From Thalassospira profundimaris (GTDB lineage Bacteria > Pseudomonadota > Alphaproteobacteria > Rhodospirillales > Thalassospiraceae): DNA of 64,000 nucleotides. Each line of letters opens with the position of its first letter. Position 1 is the stretch's first letter. The DNA lies in NCBI RefSeq assembly GCF_003326795.1, contig NZ_JPWI01000010.1, positions 62,001 to 126,000 of the forward strand, written 5' to 3'. Shown here piece by piece: positions 1 through 7,517 of the stretch. The notes beneath the pieces were generated by a model, which did not search any database, was not told the origin of the DNA, and saw only the letters and a program-made list of their open reading frames with translations. The position numbers and the translations under genes are program-made.

Positions 1-400
1 TAGCCCATTCGATCAGTTTTGCCTGATCGACTTCGCCCGGTTCACACAGTTCAAGGGCTTCTACATTAAAGGTCTCGGCAAGTTCGGACGGATCGGCAAT
101 CCCGCAATAGGGATCTTCGGGCGCGTTTTTCGCCATTGCTACAGCACGTTCGACCAGTTCGGAAAGTGCCGCATCACTTGTATCGGATGACGAGACAACA
201 GCCTGTTGCTTGCCGATCAGAACGCGCAGGCCAAGATCGGCCCCTTCGGAGCGTTCAAGCTTTTCCATCTTGCCAAGACGCTGGGCAACTGAAAGCGACG
301 TTCCTTCGACATAGACGGCATCTGCGTCATCGGCACCGGCTTTCTTGGCGCTTTTGAGCAGATCATTGATGCGATCAAGTGTCATGTCGGTCTTGGGCAT
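1..400 (-). CDS. pmbA: TldE/PmbA metalloprotease subunit, N-terminal part
   Basis: Reading leftward from ATG at 400, the frame stays open to the window edge and gives about 133 residues beginning MPKTDMTLDRINDLLKSAKK. It continues with a stretch like the PmbA/TldE N-terminal domain (AQRLGKMEKLERSEGADLGL, then a conserved glycine-arginine-valine run). TldD and TldE form a heterodimeric zinc-dependent peptidase that degrades unfolded or modified peptides; TldE lacks the metal site. AAGGGAG lies about 6 bases before the ATG. The partner tldD is also in this window (37.0-38.5 kb) but is not adjacent. The C-terminal two thirds lie outside the window. The family call rests on the N-terminal pattern only. 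Confidence 0.8.
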   Translation of the reverse strand, partial: MPKTDMTLDRINDLLKSAKKAGADDADAVYVEGTSLSVAQRLGKMEKLERSEGADLGLRVLIGKQQAVVSSSDTSDAALSELVERAVAMAKNAPEDPYCGIADPSELAETFNVEALELCEPGEVDQAKLIEWA

Positions 401-560
401 GGAAGCTCCCTTATATCGGAATGTATCTATGGGCTAGTTATAGGGGGCAGGGACGCATTCGCAAAGAGCAGAAACAAAAAGACCGTGTCGCGTCTGTGCA
501 TCCTGACACCTCTGTTCAGAGGTGGCTTGAAACCGGCCACCGGGCAAGGGTGCGGTGGCT

Positions 561-599
561 CTGTTTTCCGGGATTTATCTGCTATAGTGCGGAAAACAG
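561..599 (+). promoter_or_regulatory. Candidate promoter inside a 10-bp inverted repeat
   Basis: CTGTTTTCCG (561-570) is matched by its exact reverse complement CGGAAAACAG (590-599), and the 19-base interval holds TATAGT, a good -10-like hexamer. A second 7-bp inverted repeat (GCCACCG 536-542, CGGTGGC 553-559) lies just upstream. The layout suits a repressor site or an RNA hairpin ahead of the secreted-protein gene at 647. No convincing -35 is seen, so this is only a candidate. Confidence 0.25.
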
Positions 600-646
600 A
601 TGATAATTGGCGGGTATGATCGCCAGACAAACGGGATCGGACACTG

Positions 647-1234
647 ATGCGCACTATTATGGTTGGCCTGATTGCAGGTGGCTTGTTCGTCGGGTTTGGC
701 AATCCGTCATTCGCCGATAATCAGGATCAGACAAACGGGCCTGATGAAAACGGTGTCTGGGAACTCAATGCCGATGGCAAGGCTGATCCGGTATCAACAG
801 CTCAGCTTTACGCCGAGATGCGCTTTCAGGGCGGGCAATATGCACGTAACTATCGTCATCAGATGCTGACAGGTGATTTTACCTGTGACGATGTTGTCGA
901 CCGGATTGCAGGATGGGTTGATCTTGATAGCCCCGAAGGTCCGAAATTTGCCATGCTGTTTGTGACCAACCATGGTGGCAAGGCGCAAAGCGAAATCCAT
1001 TACCTGCCGTTTGAACAATCCGAACAGTTTGCACTTTGTATCCATGATGAAACTGCCCCGCCCGTCATGAGCTGGCAGGAAAACAGCACAGAATTTATGG
1101 AAGAAGTCATCGGATCGAAAGACAGCTGCAACTTCGCCATCCGGGTTGATGATTTCATGTGCGATGCGCCGCAATTCTTCTATTCGGAGAAGCCCGCCGA
1201 TAATGGCGATCACTGGTTCTTTTTCCGAAATTGA
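647..1234 (+). CDS. Secreted protein of unknown function, four cysteines
   Basis: 195 residues. The first 23 form a classical Sec signal peptide (short basic start, hydrophobic core, cleavage likely after SFA), so the mature protein should be periplasmic or exported. The mature chain has four cysteines (in FTCDD, ALCIH, DSCNF and DFMCD), which would allow two disulfides, and an acidic, aromatic-rich composition. I recognise no domain. The gene lies alone between divergent pmbA and the ccdAB remnant. ATG 647 is chosen because the signal peptide begins exactly there. The Shine-Dalgarno is weak. It is real by signal peptide and codon pattern, but no function is proposed. Confidence 0.6.
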   Translation: MRTIMVGLIAGGLFVGFGNPSFADNQDQTNGPDENGVWELNADGKADPVSTAQLYAEMRFQGGQYARNYRHQMLTGDFTCDDVVDRIAGWVDLDSPEGPKFAMLFVTNHGGKAQSEIHYLPFEQSEQFALCIHDETAPPVMSWQENSTEFMEEVIGSKDSCNFAIRVDDFMCDAPQFFYSEKPADNGDHWFFFRN

Positions 1235-1280
1235 GGCGAATGAGAAAAGTTGATAGAACGTGCGCATGAAAGGTCGGTCA

Positions 1281-1523
1281 ATGGCGGGCGTGAACGCAGC
1301 GGCACTTCGTAAGGCGACCAATATCAGCATTGATGTGGAATTGCTGGCAGAAGCCAAAAGCCTTGGAATTAATATCTCGCGGACGGCAGAGCAGGGGCTG
1401 CGTGAGGCGGTTGTCAAGAAGCGGGCCGAACAGTGGCGCGCGCAAAACAAGGCTGCACTTGAAGCCAGTAATGCCTTTGTTGAAGAACAGGGTATTCCGC
1501 TTTCTACACATCGGAAATTCTGA
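1281..1523 (+). CDS. ccdA: Type II antitoxin, CcdA family
   Basis: 80 residues. The N-terminal part looks like a ribbon-helix-helix DNA-binding segment (TNISIDVELLAEAKSLGI) followed by NISRTAEQGLREAV. The C-terminal tail RAEQWRAQNKAALEASNAFV matches the CcdA toxin-binding region, which in the F-plasmid protein has RAERWKAENQ. CcdA represses its own operon and neutralises the gyrase poison CcdB. ATG 1281 is preferred because AAAGG lies 8 bases upstream; GTG 1260 and ATG 1266 are in-frame alternatives. The stop overlaps the ccdB start by one base (TGATG), the usual arrangement for translational coupling. The antitoxin frame is intact while the toxin is not. Confidence 0.85.
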   Translation: MAGVNAAALRKATNISIDVELLAEAKSLGINISRTAEQGLREAVVKKRAEQWRAQNKAALEASNAFVEEQGIPLSTHRKF

Positions 1524-1813
1524 TGGCAAAGGGCGATATCTATCGGTTTGAGGCGGGATATGTCGTTGATGTGCAGTCTGATCTTTTATCAGACCTGAAA
1601 ACTCGCGTCGTTGTCCCTCTGCGGCTCAAATCCGAATATGCAATCCCGGCGTAACGGTTAAATCCGGTTATCAGGATTGAGAGCAATGAGTGGGTTTTAC
1701 TGCCGCAATTTATTGCAACGGTCAGTCTCGCAGAGTTTGGCGAAAAGGTTGGTGAGTTTGAAGACAGCTTCGCCCTCACCAACGCATTGGATATGGTGTT
1801 CCACGGGATCTAG
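1523..1813 (+). pseudogene. ccdB: CcdB-type gyrase toxin interrupted by an in-frame TAA
   Basis: From ATG 1523 the frame reads MAKGDIYRFEAGYVVDVQSD, then LLSDLKTRVVVPLRLKSEYAIPA, and stops at TAA 1652-1654 (codon 44). The same frame then continues without further stops as RLNPVIRIESNEWVLLPQF and on to FHGI and TAG at 1811-1813. Joined, this is 96 codons with the CcdB signatures in order (DVQSD, TR-V-VPL, RLNPV) and close to the family length of about 101. CcdB toxicity needs the C-terminal gyrase-contact end (WGI in the F protein), which the 43-residue product lacks. A single base change from a sense codon such as AAA, CAA or GAA to TAA explains the break. A sequencing error is the main alternative. 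Confidence 0.8.
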
Positions 1814-1816
1814 CGA

Positions 1817-3343
1817 TCAGTCCCGCCAGATTTTTTTGCCCGATCCGGGAAGGCCATAGCGTTCCCATTTCTGATCCACCCGGTCGATAATCTCGTCATC
1901 CATATAGATTTTTTCACCCCATTCCCGGTTGGTTTCGCCCGGGAACTTGTTGGTGGCATCAAGGCCAAGCTTGCCGCCAAGGCCGCTGACCGGGGATGCG
2001 AAATCAAGATAATCAATCGGGGTGTCGGTCACCGTGGTGATGTCACGCACCGGATCCATCCGGGTCGAGATTGCCCACATGACGTCTTTCCAGTCGCGCA
2101 CATCAATGTCGTCATCCACGACAATGACGAATTTGGTGTACATGAACTGACGCAGGAATGACCAAACACCCATCATCACGCGCTTGGCGTGACCGGCATA
2201 GGCCTTTTTCATCGACACCACGGCAATGCGATAGCTGCATCCTTCGGGCGGCAGCCAGAAATCAACGATTTCGGGGAATTGCTGTTGCAGAAGCGGCACG
2301 AACACGTCGTTGAGTGCCTCGCCCAGAACTGACGGTTCATCTGGCGGACGACCGGTAAAGGTCGACAGATAGATCGGGTCCTTGCGCATGGTTATGGCGG
2401 TGATGGTAAAGACCGGGAAGTCCTCGACCGAGTTATAATAACCGGTGTGATCGCCGTATGGCCCTTCGGGTGCATATTCGTCGAGCGAGACATAGCCTTC
2501 AAGCACGATCTCGGCCGTTGCCGGAACCTTGAGCGGGACGGTCTTGCAATCAACCAGCTCGACTTTTTCGCCGCGCAGAAGACCGGCGAACTGATATTCC
2601 GAAAGGGTATCGGGAACCGGGGTCACAGCGGCAAGGATGGTGCCAGGATCAGCACCGAGAACAATCGCGGCCGGAAGCGGATCACGCTTTTCCTTTTTCC
2701 AGCGCGCATGATGCTGCGCCCCGCCGCGATGTTTCAGCCAGCGCATGATCGCCTTGTTCTTGCCAAGCACCTGCATGCGATAGATGCCAAGGTTAAAGAC
2801 ATCGCGCTTGTCACCACCTTTTTCCCCGGCGGTGGGGCCTTGGGTCACCACCAGTGGCCAGGTAATCAGCGGGGCGGGTTCGCCCGGCCAGCAGGACTGC
2901 ACCGGAATTTTCGACAGATCAATGTCATCACCCTGAAGAACGACTTCCTGACACGGTGCCTTGGAAACCGTTTTGGGTTTCATCGCCATGACGGTCTTGG
3001 CCAGTGGCAGCATCGAAAATGCTTCGCGGATGCTTGCGGGTGGTTCGGGCTGTTTGAGGAAGGCTAGCGTTTCACCGACTTCGCGCAGTTCTTCGGGTTT
3101 GCGGTTCATGCCTGCCGCCACCCGGTCAACCGTGCCAAACAGATTGACCAGAACCGGCATGTCATATTTTTTGCCGTCATCTCCGACGACATTTTCAAAC
3201 AGAACCGCCGGGCCACCTTCGGCAAGAAGACGGGTCTGGATTTCCGTCATTTCAAGATTGGGGGATACCGGTTCGGTGACACGGACAAGACGGCCGGTCT
3301 TTTCCAGCGCATCCATGAAGTCACGAAGGGATTGATAGGGCAT
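1817..3343 (-). CDS. ubiD: 4-hydroxy-3-polyprenylbenzoate decarboxylase UbiD
   Basis: About 508 residues, full family length, collinear with E. coli UbiD. It catalyses prenylated-FMN-dependent decarboxylation of the polyprenyl-hydroxybenzoate intermediate in ubiquinone synthesis. Conserved blocks include [52 protein letters not shown] at about residue 292, [15 protein letters not shown], and [22 protein letters not shown] 3343 is preferred because AGGTG lies just upstream; ATG 3355 is also possible. It ends 3 bases from the decayed ccdB on the other strand. ubiA, the preceding step of the pathway, is 6 kb away on the same strand but in a separate unit. UbiX is not in the window. Confidence 0.95.
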   Translation of the reverse strand: MPYQSLRDFMDALEKTGRLVRVTEPVSPNLEMTEIQTRLLAEGGPAVLFENVVGDDGKKYDMPVLVNLFGTVDRVAAGMNRKPEELREVGETLAFLKQPEPPASIREAFSMLPLAKTVMAMKPKTVSKAPCQEVVLQGDDIDLSKIPVQSCWPGEPAPLITWPLVVTQGPTAGEKGGDKRDVFNLGIYRMQVLGKNKAIMRWLKHRGGAQHHARWKKEKRDPLPAAIVLGADPGTILAAVTPVPDTLSEYQFAGLLRGEKVELVDCKTVPLKVPATAEIVLEGYVSLDEYAPEGPYGDHTGYYNSVEDFPVFTITAITMRKDPIYLSTFTGRPPDEPSVLGEALNDVFVPLLQQQFPEIVDFWLPPEGCSYRIAVVSMKKAYAGHAKRVMMGVWSFLRQFMYTKFVIVVDDDIDVRDWKDVMWAISTRMDPVRDITTVTDTPIDYLDFASPVSGLGGKLGLDATNKFPGETNREWGEKIYMDDEIIDRVDQKWERYGLPGSGKKIWRD

Positions 3344-3596
3344 GGCACCTGTCATCTGCAAAGCTTTGAAACCTGATTGTCTTCATACGCGTGGACGCGG
3401 GCTTGGACAACCTTGCTGTTGTCAAATACGCTATTTGTAAGTGGGCCGATCGCTTCCTACATGAAACCGGGATGCTGCGTTGCATAATTTTGCGGTTTTG
3501 GTTGACGCATCATTTGGTTATACATGGGCTAGAATTGAGTCGCGTGGCCCACAACGCGCGGCATGGCAACTCACCAAAAGCATGAAGGACGCACAG

Positions 3597-3953
3597 ATGG
3601 CCAAATATTGGGTTATCGGGGGCACCTATCAGGATACCGGTTTCGACAAGCCGATTGGCGAAGAAACCAAAGTTGGTCCGTTTGGCAGCTTCGAAGACGC
3701 AGAACAGGAATGGTCCAAAATGGCCTGGCAGTCGGTGGATGACGCGAATTCGCGTTACCGCATCGAACGCCTTGAGGAATACTGGGTCGTTGGCGGTGAA
3801 TATGAAAGCACCGACTTCGAAAAGCCGGTTGGCGGTTCCGAAGAACGCCATGGTCCGTTTGCCACCTTTGGCGATGCTGAAAAAGCATGGTCGAAACTGG
3901 CCTGGCAGCACGTTGATGACTGCAACTTCCGTTACCGTGTCGTTGAAGGCTAA
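3597..3953 (+). CDS. DUF4170 protein with two tandem copies of the domain
   Basis: 118 residues made of two similar units of about 58-59 residues. Unit 1 runs from AKYWVIGGTYQDTGF to RYRIERL, unit 2 from EEYWVVGGEYESTDF to RYRVVEG. Each carries YWV-GG-Y, GPF-(S/T)F-DAE, WSK-AWQ-VDD and RYR, matching DUF4170, a small alphaproteobacterial domain without assigned function that is usually present once. ATG 3597 is chosen for the GAAGGA 7 bases upstream; ATG 3582 is in frame. It has no signal peptide or membrane segment, so it is probably cytoplasmic. The next gene begins 18 bases after its stop, which suggests co-transcription. Confidence 0.8.
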   Translation: MAKYWVIGGTYQDTGFDKPIGEETKVGPFGSFEDAEQEWSKMAWQSVDDANSRYRIERLEEYWVVGGEYESTDFEKPVGGSEERHGPFATFGDAEKAWSKLAWQHVDDCNFRYRVVEG

Positions 3954-3970
3954 GCCGGATCGACCGAACC

Positions 3971-4744
3971 ATGTTTTCGATTTCTGACGCGCGGGTTGTT
4001 ACCGACCCCGTATTACGCGAACAGATCGAACGGCATCCACGCGCGCAGGAACTCCTGCGCGCGTTTTTGTATCCCTATGCCGCACCCGATCATGACTTTC
4101 TGTTTGAGGGCGGGATAACCCGGCCTCTGACAGGAAACGAGGTCAGTGCGCAGATATCCGGTCGCATACCCGTTCTGGCCGTCGGGTCAAACAGGGCGCC
4201 GGTGCAACTGGCGCGGAAATTCACCCACCAAAATCTTTCAGATGTCATTCCGGTAACGCTTGGCTGGATGAAACATCACGATATTGTCTATTCGACTCAT
4301 ATCACCGGTTACGGTGCCATTCCGGCAACTTTGGCCCCGTCACCGGGGACGTGTGTCCGTATTGCGGTTACCTGGCTTACCCCGGCGCAACTGAGCCACA
4401 TGCATCTGACCGAGTCAGTTCCAGCCCATTATCAGTATCTGCAACTTCATGGTCGGGATATTGATCTTGATTGCGGATCAGGCCCTGAACATGTCGGTAT
4501 ATATCAGTCATCATCAGGGTATCTTTTCGGCGATGGTCGTGTTTTTGCCCTGTCGTCAATTCGTGCGACAGGTCGACGGTATCGGGCATCTAGCCAATGG
4601 GAAATGATGGAACATGCTGCGCAGTGTGCAGGCCAGGTTTTGCGCGCTGAATTCGTGCTCAGACTGATAGATGATCCCCGGTTCAGAACAGACATTCGCG
4701 ACCGCTTTATCCCAAAACAGTCTTCACTCTGTAATCCTCACTAG
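3971..4744 (+). CDS. Conserved protein of unknown function
   Basis: 257 residues, no signal peptide or membrane segment. The centre holds IPVLAVGSNRAPVQLARKF at about residues 65-84, then HHDIVYSTHITGYGAIPATL. That pattern faintly resembles the GSN loop and surrounding strands of gamma-glutamylcyclotransferase-like folds, but the catalytic glutamate cannot be placed with confidence. I have an impression of similar uncharacterised proteins in Rhodospirillales. It follows the tandem DUF4170 gene by 17 bases and is probably in the same transcript. The start is the first ATG after that gene. Function unknown. Confidence 0.6.
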   Translation: MFSISDARVVTDPVLREQIERHPRAQELLRAFLYPYAAPDHDFLFEGGITRPLTGNEVSAQISGRIPVLAVGSNRAPVQLARKFTHQNLSDVIPVTLGWMKHHDIVYSTHITGYGAIPATLAPSPGTCVRIAVTWLTPAQLSHMHLTESVPAHYQYLQLHGRDIDLDCGSGPEHVGIYQSSSGYLFGDGRVFALSSIRATGRRYRASSQWEMMEHAAQCAGQVLRAEFVLRLIDDPRFRTDIRDRFIPKQSSLCNPH

Positions 4745-5025
4745 TCTACCCCTATATATACTTGAGAAGCATGTTTTGACATTTGGAATTGTGTCAAAGT
4801 TGGGGGTAACATCATAGAAATCAGATGCTTAAGTGAAACGTACAAAGCCGTCATCAGAACGGTAAATTCAACCGATAGATTTGAGAACGATCAGTTGGAT
4901 TGAATCTTCGCACGGTATTGGAATTGCGAAGCGGTACCAGATTTTGGGTGAGATTGTTGGGAGAATTTCGGTGTTGTGTTGCGCGAGCGTGTTTTCACGT
5001 TTCGTGACCTAAGGAGACTGCATAC

Positions 5026-6723
5026 ATGTTCGGTTCGGGTTCGGGTGACAGCCATATTGTAAAGGCGATCAAACAATCGCAGGGTACGATCGAGTTTTCG
5101 CTTGATGGTCAAATAATCGATGCAAATCAGAACTTTCTGACATTGATGGGATATGAGCTTTCGGAAGTGCGTGGCAAACATCACAGCATGTTTGTCGATC
5201 CGGAATTCTCCCGAAGTGCCGAATATGCGCAATTTTGGGAACGGCTTAAAGGCGGTGAATCCTTTACAGCCGAGTTTCAGCGATTTGGCAAAGGCGGCAA
5301 GGAAGTCTGGATTCAGGCGACCTACAATTCCGTGCTGGGGGCCAACGGCAAGCCCTACAAGGTTTTCAAGATCGCAAGTGATATTACCGAGCGCAAGCTT
5401 AAGGCAGCCGACTATGCCGGGCAGATTGCAGCGATCAGCAAATCGCAGGCGGTTATCGAATTTGATCTGAATGGCAACATTCTTGATGCGAACGAGAACT
5501 TTCTGTCCACGATGGGCTATCAGCTTTCGGAAGTTCAGGGCAAGCATCACCGGATATTTGTCGATAAGGACTACGCCGACAGTCAGGAATACCGCGATTT
5601 CTGGAAGCAGCTTGCGACAGGAAAGCATCTTGCCGCCGAATATCAGCGCTATGGCAAAGGTGGCAAGGAAGTCTGGATTCAGGCCAGCTACAATCCGATC
5701 CTTGATATGGCAGGGCGGCCTTTCAAGGTCGTCAAATACGCGACCGACATCACAGCCCAAAAGCTTCAGGCTGCGAATTTTGCCGGTCAGATAGAGGCAA
5801 TCCATAAATCACAGGCCGTGATTTCATTTGAAATGGACGGAACCATTCGCAATGCGAACGCCAATTTCCTGGCTGCGATGGGATATAGCTTTGATGAAGT
5901 TATTGGCAAACATCACAGCATGTTCATTGATCCCGCAGAGGCGCAAAGTTCCGAATATAAGGAATTCTGGGATTCTCTTCGCCGGGGCGAACACAAGGTC
6001 GCCGAATTCCGCCGACTGGGCAAGGGCGGTCGCGAAGTCTGGATTCAGGCAAGCTACAACCCGGTTGTCGACATGAATGGCCGTCCGATCAAGGTGGTGA
6101 AATATGCCACGGATATTACCAAGCAAATTCTTGCCCGTCGCAAAGCCAAGCAACTGGCCGAAGGATCAAGCACCAGTGCCGAGGCCGTCGCCAGCGCATC
6201 CGAGGAAATGTTGGCGGCCATTCAGGAAATCAGTGAAAGCATGCATCGCTCGCAAATTGCGATGAACGATATTGTTGCAAAAACCGAAGAAGCCAACGAG
6301 GTTCGCGCCGATCTTGAAACAACGTCTGAATCAATGGCCGGTGTTGTGCAAATCATTCGTGACCTTGCCGAGCAGGTGAACCTTCTTGCACTCAATGCAA
6401 CAATCGAGGCCGCGCGTGCCGGTGAAGCAGGCAAGGGCTTTGCGGTGGTTGCTGGCGAGGTGAAAAACCTTGCCAACCAGACAGCCAAGGCAACCGACGA
6501 AATCGAAACGCAGATCGAAGCAATGATGGACATTACCAAGCGGGTGGTGGCATCCACTGCGGGTATTTCAACATCTGCGGAATCAGTAAGTGGCTATGTC
6601 GATTCAATTGCATCCGCAGTTGAGGAACAGACAAGCGTCACACAGGATATTTCGAAAAACATTCAGTTTGTCTTTAACGGCATTTCCGAACTGAATGACT
6701 GCGTAAAAAGCATCGCAAGCTGA
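5026..6723 (+). CDS. Soluble methyl-accepting chemotaxis protein with three PAS domains
   Basis: 565 residues with no membrane segment or HAMP domain, so it is a cytoplasmic sensor. Three PAS modules follow one another with an exact 122-residue period (about residues 7-125, 130-247 and 252-370). Each holds a MGY-(L/F)-EV-GKHH-FVD or FID motif and ends GKGG(K/R)EVWIQA-YN, K-ATDIT. The remaining 190 residues are an MCP signalling domain with the conserved hairpin tip ([20 protein letters not shown], then [14 protein letters not shown]). The plan is like Pseudomonas BdlA (two PAS plus MCP) with an extra PAS. Such proteins sense redox or small ligands and feed CheA. AAGGAG lies upstream of ATG 5026. 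Ligand unknown; I see no diagnostic heme or flavin residue. Confidence 0.93.
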   Translation: MFGSGSGDSHIVKAIKQSQGTIEFSLDGQIIDANQNFLTLMGYELSEVRGKHHSMFVDPEFSRSAEYAQFWERLKGGESFTAEFQRFGKGGKEVWIQATYNSVLGANGKPYKVFKIASDITERKLKAADYAGQIAAISKSQAVIEFDLNGNILDANENFLSTMGYQLSEVQGKHHRIFVDKDYADSQEYRDFWKQLATGKHLAAEYQRYGKGGKEVWIQASYNPILDMAGRPFKVVKYATDITAQKLQAANFAGQIEAIHKSQAVISFEMDGTIRNANANFLAAMGYSFDEVIGKHHSMFIDPAEAQSSEYKEFWDSLRRGEHKVAEFRRLGKGGREVWIQASYNPVVDMNGRPIKVVKYATDITKQILARRKAKQLAEGSSTSAEAVASASEEMLAAIQEISESMHRSQIAMNDIVAKTEEANEVRADLETTSESMAGVVQIIRDLAEQVNLLALNATIEAARAGEAGKGFAVVAGEVKNLANQTAKATDEIETQIEAMMDITKRVVASTAGISTSAESVSGYVDSIASAVEEQTSVTQDISKNIQFVFNGISELNDCVKSIAS

Positions 6724-6730
6724 TCACGGT

Positions 6731-7447
6731 TCAAGCCATATTTTCCCGGTCAGGCAGTAGCTGCCAGATCCGGGTGAATTTTGTATCGGTATCCTCGACC
6801 GCAACATCGACGGGAACGTCATAGGTTTCGAGTTCGTCGATATTATGGGTCGGGGCATAGGTCCGGCCCGGATCGGCAAGGATAACACGGGTGCCAAGGC
6901 GCGCCTCGGCCATCAGCCATTGCAGAACGGCATTGGCCATGTCCTGCTGATAACAGACGTCACCGGCAAAAATCACGTCCCAGCGCTTTTCTGGTGCACT
7001 GGTGCCCACGAAGTTCTCGGTCGTGGTCGGGAAGTCGACCCCGTTGCGCTTTGCATTGAGCCGGGTCGCGGTAATCGCGACCGGATCAATATCATTTGCC
7101 AGTATCTTGGCGGCTTCGGCCATCACACAGGCAATGGCCTGCATCCCGCCACCGCAGGCAAAATCCAGCACCCGTTTGCCGCGCACCAGTTCCGGGTGAT
7201 CAAGGATATAGCGCGTGATTGCCTGACCGCCGGGCCATGCAAAAGCCCAGTAGGGGGGCGGAATATCAAGCACACCAAGAATATCCTCGGTCGCTTGCCA
7301 AAGCGGGGTGATATGGGTCGCCAGATACATCTCGATTTCCGGTGCCAGCGGCACGCGTGCCGGTACGGTAAAAGTCTCGATCAGATCGGCAAATTGCGGA
7401 TCGTCGACTTCCGGAACCAGGGCGTCAGCAAAGATGTTTTCGGTCAT
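6731..7447 (-). CDS. SAM-dependent methyltransferase, ETF-beta lysine methyltransferase type
   Basis: 238 residues from ATG 7447. It has a seven-beta-strand methyltransferase core: motif I VLDFACGGGMQAIA at about residue 95, the acidic strand-2 end ANDIDPVA, and the post-II motif DVIFAGDVCYQQDMA. The N-terminal PPYWAFAWPGGQA is typical of the METTL20/ETFBKMT and nicotinamide-methyltransferase-like family, whose mitochondrial and alphaproteobacterial members methylate lysines on the electron-transfer flavoprotein beta subunit. An upstream in-frame start at 7546 would overlap the preceding antiporter gene and adds a low-complexity leader, so it is rejected. Substrate is by family only; another protein lysine substrate is possible. 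Convergent with the chemoreceptor gene. Confidence 0.75.
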   Translation of the reverse strand: MTENIFADALVPEVDDPQFADLIETFTVPARVPLAPEIEMYLATHITPLWQATEDILGVLDIPPPYWAFAWPGGQAITRYILDHPELVRGKRVLDFACGGGMQAIACVMAEAAKILANDIDPVAITATRLNAKRNGVDFPTTTENFVGTSAPEKRWDVIFAGDVCYQQDMANAVLQWLMAEARLGTRVILADPGRTYAPTHNIDELETYDVPVDVAVEDTDTKFTRIWQLLPDRENMA

Positions 7448-7517
7448 GAATTGGCTACTTTGACGGTGATCATCTGCGGGAAGTACCGGCTTTGCTGCAA
7501 TTGAGCAAGGTCGATTA

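Noticed and set aside
2447-3067. 206-codon frame opposite ubiD
   Set aside because: ubiD is unambiguous over the whole interval and the frame has no ribosome site or domain.
4775-4798. TTTGACA/TGTCAAA inverted repeat ahead of the chemoreceptor
   Set aside because: Only 7 bp with a 10-base gap in AT-rich sequence; chance occurrence is likely and there is no partner regulator nearby.
4829-4854. Sigma-28-like flagellar promoter upstream of the chemoreceptor
   Set aside because: TAAG...GCCGTCAT partly matches, but the spacer is 2 bases short and only 5 of 8 -10 positions agree.
4891-5805. 304-codon antisense frame over the chemoreceptor
   Set aside because: Its apparent internal repeats are just the complement of the PAS repeats in the real gene.
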